A stretch of 5,264 nt of DNA from Aquificaceae bacterium (lineage in GTDB: Bacteria > Aquificota > Aquificia > Aquificales > Aquificaceae). Below are positions 1-4,716 of the stretch, one piece after another; positions within the stretch are counted from its first letter, which is position 1; every line of letters begins with the position of its first letter. The position numbers and the translations under genes were made by a program. The DNA lies in NCBI GenBank assembly GCA_015492115.1, contig WGFS01000130.1, positions 1 through 5,264 on the forward strand. Reading direction: 5' to 3'. The notes beneath the pieces were generated by a model. That model was not told the origin of the DNA. It was given only the letters and a program-made list of their open reading frames with translations, and ran no database searches.

Positions 1-732
1 CTTCATAAGGGAGGTACCGATCAAGAAGGCATCAACTCCGTACCCCATGAACTCCTCTATCTGCTCCCTCGTCTCTATACCGCTCTCCGCGACAACGAAC
101 TTCGCACCGAGTTCCTTTATCTTTGGGGCGAGATCTCTCGTCAGGTTTATGTCCGTCTTCAGGATATCAAGGTCCCTGTTGTTTATGCCAAGTATCTGGG
201 CTCCTGCATCCAGGGCTACCCTTGCCTCCTCCAGAGAGAATACCTCAACGAGGGGCTCAAGCCCGAGCTCCCTGGAGAAGGAGATAAGCTCCTTTAGCTT
301 TTTGGGAGAGAGTATCCTGATTATAAGCAGTAGGGTGTCAGCACCGTAAGCCTTCGCCTCAAGAACCTGAATCCTGTCAATGATGAAGTCCTTCCTCAGT
401 ACGGGAAGAGACACAACCTTCCTAACCCTCTTCAGGTCTTCCAGAGAGCCGTTGAAGAACTCCCTGTCGGTGAGAACGGATATGGCGGTCGCACCTGCGG
501 ACTCGTACAGCTTTGCCTGTTCAGCAGGGTCAACCTCCCTTATCTGTCCAAGAGAAGGGGAAGCCTTCTTAACCTCAGCTATTATCTTGGTTCTGCAGTT
601 CTTTAGAGAGGAGGGAAAGTCGTAGACCCTGTCCCTACCCTTTATCATCTCTTCCAGCTTCTTTACATACTCCGGGTCTCTCTTTATCTCCCTTCTCTTG
701 ACCTCAAGAACTTTCTCCAGGAAAGAAGCCAT
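1..732 (-). CDS. trpC: Indole-3-glycerol phosphate synthase, 3' end cut by window edge
   Basis: This cytoplasmic TIM-barrel enzyme closes the indole ring of 1-(2-carboxyphenylamino)-1-deoxyribulose 5-phosphate, with loss of CO2 and water, in tryptophan synthesis. The 244 visible residues carry the family signatures in order: AEVKK (Glu53, Lys55), SPSLG (58-62), SVLTD..FF.GS (85-96), LPVLRKDF (catalytic Lys114), LVEV (Glu163), GINNRDL (Asn184), VAESGI (Glu216, Ser217) and the phosphate-loop region FLIGTSLM at 236-243. All residues I would expect to be catalytic are present. The usual SPSKG reads SPSLG here. Family length is about 250-260, so only some 10-15 C-terminal residues are missing beyond the left edge. 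The ATG at 732-730 overlaps the TGA of the upstream HD gene (TGATG), and an AGGGGA at 744-739 lies 6 nt before it, so translational coupling is likely. No other trp gene is visible, suggesting a dispersed pathway. Identification is very secure. Confidence 0.97.
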   Translation of the reverse strand, partial: MASFLEKVLEVKRREIKRDPEYVKKLEEMIKGRDRVYDFPSSLKNCRTKIIAEVKKASPSLGQIREVDPAEQAKLYESAGATAISVLTDREFFNGSLEDLKRVRKVVSLPVLRKDFIIDRIQVLEAKAYGADTLLLIIRILSPKKLKELISFSRELGLEPLVEVFSLEEARVALDAGAQILGINNRDLDILKTDINLTRDLAPKIKELGAKFVVAESGIETREQIEEFMGYGVDAFLIGTSLMK

Positions 733-1943
733 CAATCTTCCCCTAACACATTCTCTATCTCATGGACTATGCTTCCAAAATCTATGCTTCCGTAAGTCCT
801 CTCTTTGAGCTCGCTACCTATACCTCCCACCGCGCTCTCAAGGTGCTTTGAACGGACGCCGTGGTGGAGGGAGAGGAGAGCCTCAACGTACGCACCCAGG
901 TTATCACAGCTCTTCACGAGGGATCCATCAATTGGTGAGAGGTCGTCCCTGTTGAGCTCTTCTGTTATGCCCTCTACCTCCCTTACTTCACCCTCATCAA
1001 GCACCCTGTTTGAAAACTCATCCCCTCCAAGGAAGCCGAGCATATAGCAGAACTCATCCCTGAGAAACTCTGGAAGCAGGGGGAGTATGACCCTCTCAAC
1101 CTGCTCCCTCTCGTACTTCTTCAGTATGTCTGCTATACCTGCCTCCCTCTTCACGGGGGCTATAACATCCCTCGTTGTGACCTCAGGGAGGTCGTGGAAG
1201 AGTCCCGTGAAGAAGTTCAGAAACCTTCTCCTCGCACACGCGTTGAGCTTAAGGGATAGGAGGTAGGAGAGGCTCGCGACTATGAACATGTGTCCGAGGA
1301 CGGTTGTTAGGGGTATCCTCGGTGAAAGGATCCATCTCTTCTGGAACCTTAGCTGTCCCACTAGGTCTATGAAGTTAAAGGTCTTCTTCTTAAGGTATAT
1401 CCTCTCAACCGCAACGAGGTCAAAGAAGTCCTCTATGGTGTCCTCTATCTCCTCCTTAACCCTCTCAATGCCGTAAAACCTTATCCCGACCGAGTATATC
1501 ATCTGAAACTCCCAGTAGGTTGCGAGGAAGTGGGACGCCTTTATTATCCTTCTCTCCAGTCTGCGGTCGTCTTCGGAGTACAGAGAGAACCTCTCGTAAA
1601 GTCCCTCGTCAAAGTCCTTCAGGTATCCCCCTACCTTCCTCAGCACGAACTCGTTCATCTCCCTTGAGCGCTCCTTGAGTAGCCTGTGGAAAACCTGGGG
1701 CTTTATGTCTGTCAGGATAGCCCTCTGTATCGCTTCAAACAAAAGCCCTTCTATAAGGTAAGACCAGTCAAGCTGAACCCCCCTCAAACCCTCCTCAAAC
1801 CTGCCCACCACATAGGCTATGGCTGACTTGTGAGCCTGCTTATCAAGCTCTGTTATGTGAAAGGGTTTCGGGTGGTCGTTCCACCTCTCTATGTAGGCAA
1901 GGTCGTAAAGTTTAAGAACTATACCCGCAAGTCCCCTATGCAT
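732..1943 (-). CDS. HD-domain phosphohydrolase-like protein with duplicated, degenerate N-terminal HD domain
   Basis: A 403-residue soluble protein. The C-terminal half (about 203-375) has an HD metal-dependent phosphohydrolase pattern: His218 in VLGHMFIVA, His250-Asp251 in GLFHDLPEVTTRD, and Asp347 in KSCDNLGAY. The H...HD...D layout and the HDLPE sequence resemble the YfbR-like/HD_3 group, which includes 5'-deoxynucleotidases, so a nucleotide substrate is plausible but unproven. The N-terminal half (about 20-170) appears to be a second copy. RWNDHP at 20-25 matches RWILSP at 203-208, LLFEAI at 67-72 falls at GLFHDL, and IKASHFLATY at 134-143 matches VKSCDNLGAY at 343-352. In that copy the metal-ligand positions read Lys35, Glu70-Ala71 and His138, so it should not bind metal normally. 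The start is the first ATG after an in-frame TAG and has no clear ribosome binding site. The gene lies 15 nt after thiL and overlaps trpC by 1 nt. The HD assignment is firm; the substrate is unknown. Confidence 0.88.
   Translation of the reverse strand: MHRGLAGIVLKLYDLAYIERWNDHPKPFHITELDKQAHKSAIAYVVGRFEEGLRGVQLDWSYLIEGLLFEAIQRAILTDIKPQVFHRLLKERSREMNEFVLRKVGGYLKDFDEGLYERFSLYSEDDRRLERRIIKASHFLATYWEFQMIYSVGIRFYGIERVKEEIEDTIEDFFDLVAVERIYLKKKTFNFIDLVGQLRFQKRWILSPRIPLTTVLGHMFIVASLSYLLSLKLNACARRRFLNFFTGLFHDLPEVTTRDVIAPVKREAGIADILKKYEREQVERVILPLLPEFLRDEFCYMLGFLGGDEFSNRVLDEGEVREVEGITEELNRDDLSPIDGSLVKSCDNLGAYVEALLSLHHGVRSKHLESAVGGIGSELKERTYGSIDFGSIVHEIENVLGED
739..744 (-). promoter_or_regulatory. Shine-Dalgarno-like AGGGGA for trpC
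   Basis: AGGGGA on the minus strand lies inside the last codons of the HD-domain gene, 6 nt before the trpC ATG. It imperfectly matches the consensus AGGAGG, but its spacing is right. Together with the TGATG stop/start overlap it supports the ATG at 732 as the trpC start. Confidence 0.5.
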
Positions 1944-1958
1944 ACAGATAAGATTCTA

Positions 1959-2873
1959 TCAGAAGTGCCTGTATCCCCCTTCAGCCGGCTTACCGTCCAC
2001 GAACACACCCTTCCCCTCGGACACCTCACCTATCTCGCTCATGTCCATGAAGGGGTTCCACCTCTCCCTGGGATGGGTAAATAGGAGCTGGTAGTCCTCC
2101 CCTCCGTAGAGGGCATAGTCCTTCGGGTCTTTCTCATACTTTTCACAGAACCTTATCAGTTCCTTTGAGAGGGGGAGCCTTGAGCTGTCTATGTCTATCC
2201 TTACCCCGCTCCTCTCGGAAAGGTGCCCGGCGTCCGCAACGAGACCGTCGCTTATGTCCATGCTTGCGTTTGCGTACTTCTGTATATGTTTCACGTAGTC
2301 TATCCTCGCTGTAGGTCTGAGGTGTCTCTCTATGAGAGCGAGCTCAAAGTCCTCGTAGTCTTCCCTTTCCATTAGGAGGAGCTCAAGACCAGCCCTTGAG
2401 TCCCCGAGGGTTCCCGAAACGAAGAGGCTGTCCCCGGGCTTTGCCCCTCTCCTGCCAACGGGTCTGTCGCTCGTTCCCACCAGGAACAGGTCTATACCCA
2501 GCCTGTCAGACTTCGCCACATTCCCTCCAACAACATCACACCCGTAGAACTCACAGGCTCTCTTGATTCCAATGTAGAGCCTCTCCACATAGGAAACTTC
2601 CATGTCTGGTAGCATGAGGGAGACGAGAGCCCACCTTGGCTCACCTCCGTTTCCGACAACATCGCTCACGTTTACGGAGAGGGACTTCCACCCGACAGAC
2701 TCAGGGGGATACCTCCTCAGGAAGTGAACTCCCTCAAGCATAAGGTCTGTTGTGAGGAGCAAGTTGTATTCACCGAGCCTAACGTGGGCGCAGTCGTCCC
2801 CTATTGAGGTTGAGCCGAGTATATCCTTTAGCCTCTTTATCAAACCGAACTCGCCGAGGTCAGATATGCGCAT
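1959..2873 (-). CDS. thiL: Thiamine-monophosphate kinase
   Basis: ThiL phosphorylates thiamine monophosphate with ATP to give the cofactor thiamine diphosphate, the last step of de novo synthesis, in the cytoplasm. At 304 residues it is full length for this AIR-synthase-related (PurM-like) kinase. Visible motifs in order: IGDDCA (24-29), TTDLMLEGVHF (41-51), SVNVSDVVGNGG (66-77), VGGN (115-118), GTLGDSRAGL (154-163), LRPTAR (185-190), SMDISDGL (204-211), GGEDYQLLFT (257-266) and IGEV (281-284). The acidic residues of the Mg-ATP site (Asp26, Asp27, Asp43, Asp71, Asp206, Asp209) are present. The common GGDT motif reads GGNV, with Asn118 where many bacteria have Asp. I recall Aquifex aeolicus ThiL having GGN too, so this is probably a lineage trait. 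The ATG lies 3 nt after the TAG of the upstream gene, with no Shine-Dalgarno, pointing to reinitiation within an operon. Identification is very secure. Confidence 0.97.
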   Translation of the reverse strand: MRISDLGEFGLIKRLKDILGSTSIGDDCAHVRLGEYNLLLTTDLMLEGVHFLRRYPPESVGWKSLSVNVSDVVGNGGEPRWALVSLMLPDMEVSYVERLYIGIKRACEFYGCDVVGGNVAKSDRLGIDLFLVGTSDRPVGRRGAKPGDSLFVSGTLGDSRAGLELLLMEREDYEDFELALIERHLRPTARIDYVKHIQKYANASMDISDGLVADAGHLSERSGVRIDIDSSRLPLSKELIRFCEKYEKDPKDYALYGGEDYQLLFTHPRERWNPFMDMSEIGEVSEGKGVFVDGKPAEGGYRHF

Positions 2874-2876
2874 GGT

Positions 2877-3323
2877 CTATTCAGAGCTGGTCTTCAATAT
2901 AGCGCAGAAACCTGTGCCGTAAACCGTTACTACGCTTATATCGTATCTGGCAAAGGTGCTCTCCCTCTTAAGAAGGGCTTCGTCCCTGAAGTAAGAGACC
3001 TTCAGGTCTCCAGCTCCGTAAACCATAACCTTTGCAGGGTTGGGATTTTTCCTGCATACGGAGGGCATCCTTCTCTTCACATCTCCCTCAAACTTGCTCA
3101 CGCACATACCCACACACTTCCTTATGCTTTTCTCAAGCTTTACAGAGCATATACAGGTTCTCTCAAGCAGTTTTCCGCTAACGACCTCTATGTTGTATAG
3201 GTAGTCTTCGGGGGCACCGCTGAAGACCCCTCCGAATATGAGCCTCTTATCCTGAGCAAAGACAACACCCAACAAAAGCAAAACGATGAGCGCTCTCCCC
3301 ATGTCCCCTAAAGATCGTAACAT
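2877..3323 (-). CDS. Exported cysteine-rich protein of unknown function
   Basis: I do not recognise this 148-residue protein. It starts with a probable Sec signal peptide: Arg10, a hydrophobic core ALIVLLLLGVVF (11-22), and a likely cleavage after VFA at residue 23, leaving a mature protein of about 125 residues outside the cytoplasm. No lipobox cysteine follows the core, so a lipoprotein is unlikely. Six cysteines remain (57, 59, 70, 74, 90, 140), including a CxC and a CxxxC. This suggests disulfides or metal binding, but no CxxCH haem motif is present. The middle (50-92) is lysine- and arginine-rich, and the tail looks beta-strand-like. Met1 is the furthest upstream ATG before an in-frame TAG. 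Met8 is an alternative that leaves a more typical short signal peptide, but the AGGGGA before it is too close to act as a good ribosome site. It is the first gene of the thiL-HD-trpC operon and faces away from sodB. Confidence 0.75.
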   Translation of the reverse strand: MLRSLGDMGRALIVLLLLGVVFAQDKRLIFGGVFSGAPEDYLYNIEVVSGKLLERTCICSVKLEKSIRKCVGMCVSKFEGDVKRRMPSVCRKNPNPAKVMVYGAGDLKVSYFRDEALLKRESTFARYDISVVTVYGTGFCAILKTSSE

Positions 3324-3338
3324 AGCGGTATTCGTAAA

Positions 3339-3353
3339 GCTTATATGCTAAGC
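3339..3353. repeat. Short inverted repeat GCTTA-TATGC-TAAGC in the divergent spacer
   Basis: Two perfect 5-nt arms (GCTTA at 3339-3343, TAAGC at 3349-3353) flank a 5-nt centre. The repeat covers the candidate -10 of the leftward operon and lies about 30 nt upstream of the sodB -10. Its size and place fit an operator for a dimeric regulator, but 5-nt arms arise often by chance. Confidence 0.3.
3340..3345 (-). promoter_or_regulatory. Candidate -10 element for the minus-strand operon
   Basis: TATAAG on the minus strand lies 16 nt before the ATG of the exported-protein gene. Initiation about 7 nt downstream would leave a leader of only about 10 nt, which fits the absence of a ribosome binding site there. 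I see no convincing -35 at 16-18 nt; TTCAAC at 19 nt is the nearest candidate. The element lies inside the inverted repeat at 3339-3353. This is a weak prediction. Confidence 0.3.
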
Positions 3354-3379
3354 GTCATAAAGGTGTTGAAGGGTTGGGG

Positions 3380-3388
3380 TGTTATAAT
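3380..3388 (+). promoter_or_regulatory. Extended -10 promoter of sodB (TGTTATAAT)
   Basis: The sequence TGTTATAAT matches the extended -10 consensus TGnTATAAT perfectly. No good -35 hexamer lies at the usual 17 nt (AAGGTG occupies that place), as is common for extended -10 promoters. Transcription would begin near 3395, leaving a leader of about 24 nt that ends in the strong sodB ribosome site. Confidence 0.7.
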
Positions 3389-3404
3389 CAGTGAAAAACC
3401 CATA

Positions 3405-3413
3405 AAAGGAGGT
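3405..3413 (+). promoter_or_regulatory. Strong Shine-Dalgarno of sodB (AAAGGAGGT)
   Basis: AAAGGAGGT is a near-complete complement of the 16S rRNA 3' end, 5 nt before the ATG at 3419. It is the only consensus-quality ribosome binding site in the window and fixes the sodB start. Confidence 0.85.
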
Positions 3414-3418
3414 TAGCT

Positions 3419-4054
3419 ATGGGAGTTCATAAACTTCAGGCAAGAGACCATCTTAAACCCCAGAACCTTGATGGCATATCCAACGAGCAGATTGAGCCAC
3501 ACTTTGAAGCCCACTACAAGGGATACGTGGGCAAGTACAACGAGATACAGGAGAAGCTCGCAGACCAGAACTTCTCGGACAGGAGCAAGGCGAACCAGAA
3601 CTACTCCGAGTACAGGGAGCTCAAGGTAGAGGAGACCTTCAACTACATGGGTGTAGTCCTCCACGAGCTCTACTTCGGACACCTCGGGGCAAAGGGCGAA
3701 CCCTCTGAAGCCTTCAAGAAGAAAGTGGAGGAAGACCTCGGCGGTTGGGACGCCTGCACCAACGAGCTAAAGGCGTGTGCGGTCGCCTTCAGGGGCTGGG
3801 CTGTCCTCGGACTTGACCTCTTCTCCGGCAGGCTGGTGGTGAACGGGCTGGACGCCCACAACGTCTATAACTTCCACGGATTCATTCCCATAATAGTCAT
3901 AGACACTTACGAGCACGCCTACTACGTGGACTACAAGAACAAGAGACCTCCCTACGTGGACGCAGTTCTCAAGAACCTCAACTGGGATGTGGTGAACGCA
4001 AGGTTTGAGAAGGCTATGAAGGCATACGAAGCTCTAGGGGACTACATAGGTTAA
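3419..4054 (+). CDS. sodB: Superoxide dismutase, Fe/Mn family (probably iron type)
   Basis: This 211-residue enzyme converts superoxide to oxygen and hydrogen peroxide; it has no signal peptide and is cytoplasmic. The metal ligands are His28 (EPHFEAHYKGYV), His82 (VVLHELYFGHL), Asp162 and His166 (IDTYEHAYYVDYKN). Tyr36 matches the active-site tyrosine of the family. Two features set it apart: the classic DVWEHAYY motif reads DTYEHAYY, with Tyr164 for Trp, and His147 falls, allowing one gap, where mitochondrial MnSOD has its solvent-binding Gln. Both occur in archaeal-like and Aquifex SODs, and it closely resembles the Aquifex pyrophilus iron SOD as I remember it, so iron or cambialistic use is inferred. 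Tyrosine codons are almost all TAC, and the promoter and ribosome site are strong, so high expression is likely. It stands as the first gene of its own transcript and is followed by a hairpin. Identification is very secure; the metal is less so. Confidence 0.97.
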   Translation: MGVHKLQARDHLKPQNLDGISNEQIEPHFEAHYKGYVGKYNEIQEKLADQNFSDRSKANQNYSEYRELKVEETFNYMGVVLHELYFGHLGAKGEPSEAFKKKVEEDLGGWDACTNELKACAVAFRGWAVLGLDLFSGRLVVNGLDAHNVYNFHGFIPIIVIDTYEHAYYVDYKNKRPPYVDAVLKNLNWDVVNARFEKAMKAYEALGDYIG

Positions 4055-4058
4055 ACCC

Positions 4059-4078
4059 ACGGGGGCGTTCGCCCCCGT
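4059..4078 (+). terminator. GC-rich hairpin after sodB
   Basis: A perfect 8-bp stem (ACGGGGGC / GCCCCCGT) with a GTTC loop begins 4 nt after the sodB stop. No T-run follows (CCTTCAAACA), so it is not a textbook intrinsic terminator. It could protect the sodB mRNA 3' end, stop transcription partly, or set the sodB to downstream-gene ratio. The next gene starts 10 nt beyond it. Confidence 0.6.
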
Positions 4079-4088
4079 CCTTCAAACA

Positions 4089-4313
4089 ATGAAAGAAACG
4101 AGAATAACCAAATACATCAAAAGCCTCATAAGAAATCACAAGTACATGACCACCGAGGACATAATGCTCGTCCTTGAGAGGTATTACAAGCTCCCAATAA
4201 ACGTCCCGAGCGTTTACTACAAGTACAAGAAGATAATAAGGGAGTGCAGGCAGGAGGTCTATAAGGAGAGGAGAAGAGAGAAGCGCAGGCTCAATAAAAG
4301 AGATGAAGGGTGA
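4089..4313 (+). CDS. Small, very basic protein of unknown function, possible helix-turn-helix
   Basis: I do not recognise this 74-residue protein. It has 22 Lys/Arg against 10 Asp/Glu and eight tyrosines, with one cysteine (Cys53). Residues 20-52 read as helix (TTEDIMLVLERYYK), a turn with two prolines (LPINVP), then a second helix (SVYYKYKKIIREC). This pattern resembles the core of a winged-helix or helix-turn-helix DNA-binding domain. The tail (59-71) is dominated by arginine and lysine and should bind nucleic acid or stay helical. The ATG lies 10 nt after the sodB hairpin with no Shine-Dalgarno, so translation would be inefficient or coupled. Met20 is an alternative start, also without a ribosome site, but it would lose the first predicted helix. 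Codon style matches the neighbours. The last 23 nt overlap the 3' end of the convergent gene. That it is a real gene is likely but not proven; a nucleic acid-binding role is inference. Confidence 0.65.
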   Translation: MKETRITKYIKSLIRNHKYMTTEDIMLVLERYYKLPINVPSVYYKYKKIIRECRQEVYKERRREKRRLNKRDEG

Positions 4314-4716
4314 GCCCTTCCTCCTTCAGCCTTCTGGCGACCTTGAGGAAGAAGTCAACAGCCGAGTCCCTGTCCTTGAAGAAACCAACTCTGAAGCCGT
4401 CCCTCGTTACAGAGAAGGGTCTTGAGGTTGTTGAGCTTGCGAACCTTCTGCGCTCGGACTCGTAGATATCAACCTGGAAGTTTATCGGGCTGAGGTAGGC
4501 TATGAACTCGCCAGGAGTGACCTTATCCGAAACTCTGCCCTTGATCTCCTTATAAAGCTGGGCATCGCTCTTCGTGTAGTTATCCTCTGAGCACAGCTCT
4601 TTCAGATCTACCCCGAACCAGTTCAGCTCAGCGTCGGCTTCAAGAATAAAGAGTTCAACCCCTTCCGAATCTGCGGTCTCGCAGAGGGCCCTTAGAACCT
4701 TTCCCCATCTATTCAT
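4291..4716 (-). CDS. Conserved-looking hypothetical protein coupled to CobW GTPase
   Basis: I do not recognise this 141-residue protein. It has no signal peptide or membrane segment and should be cytoplasmic. The N-terminal 30 residues alternate helix and strand (KVLRALCETADSEG, then VELFILEAD). The centre (60-90) looks strand-rich around FIAYLSPINFQVDIYE, with an ERRRF cluster at 88-92. The C-terminal part (106-141) reads GFRVGFFKDRDSAVDFFLKV, then a basic helix and a final LTLHLFY strand. There are only two cysteines (12, 42) and one histidine, so it is not an obvious metal-binding partner. Its ATG overlaps the TGA of the upstream CobW-family gene (ATGA, 4713-4716), with no Shine-Dalgarno, so it is probably made by translational coupling. 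This suggests a functional link to that GTPase, but the sequence does not show what it does. Confidence 0.8.
   Translation of the reverse strand: MNRWGKVLRALCETADSEGVELFILEADAELNWFGVDLKELCSEDNYTKSDAQLYKEIKGRVSDKVTPGEFIAYLSPINFQVDIYESERRRFASSTTSRPFSVTRDGFRVGFFKDRDSAVDFFLKVARRLKEEGLTLHLFY
4305..4320 (-). terminator. Hairpin at the convergent gene junction
   Basis: GAAGGG and CCCTTC form a perfect 6-bp stem around a 4-nt loop, exactly at the overlap of the two convergent genes. Read on the minus strand, the stem is followed by ATCTCTTTTATT, a moderately T-rich run, so it could end the leftward CobW-operon transcript. On the plus strand no T-run follows. The stem is short and lies before the minus-strand stop codon, so confidence is low. 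Confidence 0.35.

Noticed and set aside
47..625. Plus-strand open frames opposite trpC (47-349 and 380-625)
   Set aside because: Serine-rich, low-complexity translations with no family motif, lying antisense to a frame that carries every TrpC signature.
805..2084. Plus-strand open frames at 805-1047, 1282-1476 and 1830-2084
   Set aside because: Antisense to the HD-domain gene and thiL; no ribosome site or recognisable domain.
3366..3388. TTGAAG as the -35 box of the sodB promoter
   Set aside because: Only 11 nt separate it from TATAAT, too short for sigma-70 type recognition; an extended -10 explains the promoter better.
3383..3388. The sodB TATAAT read in reverse as a leftward -10 (TATAAC)
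   Set aside because: No -35 at proper spacing and about 60 nt from the leftward ATG; the near-palindromic TTATAA explains the resemblance.
3413..3861. Minus-strand open frames opposite sodB (3413-3682 and 3670-3861)
   Set aside because: The coding strand clearly encodes SOD; these frames are by-products of its biased codon use.
4052..4088. Standard intrinsic terminator after sodB
   Set aside because: The stem is good, but no T-run follows, so I list it as a hairpin of uncertain terminator strength.
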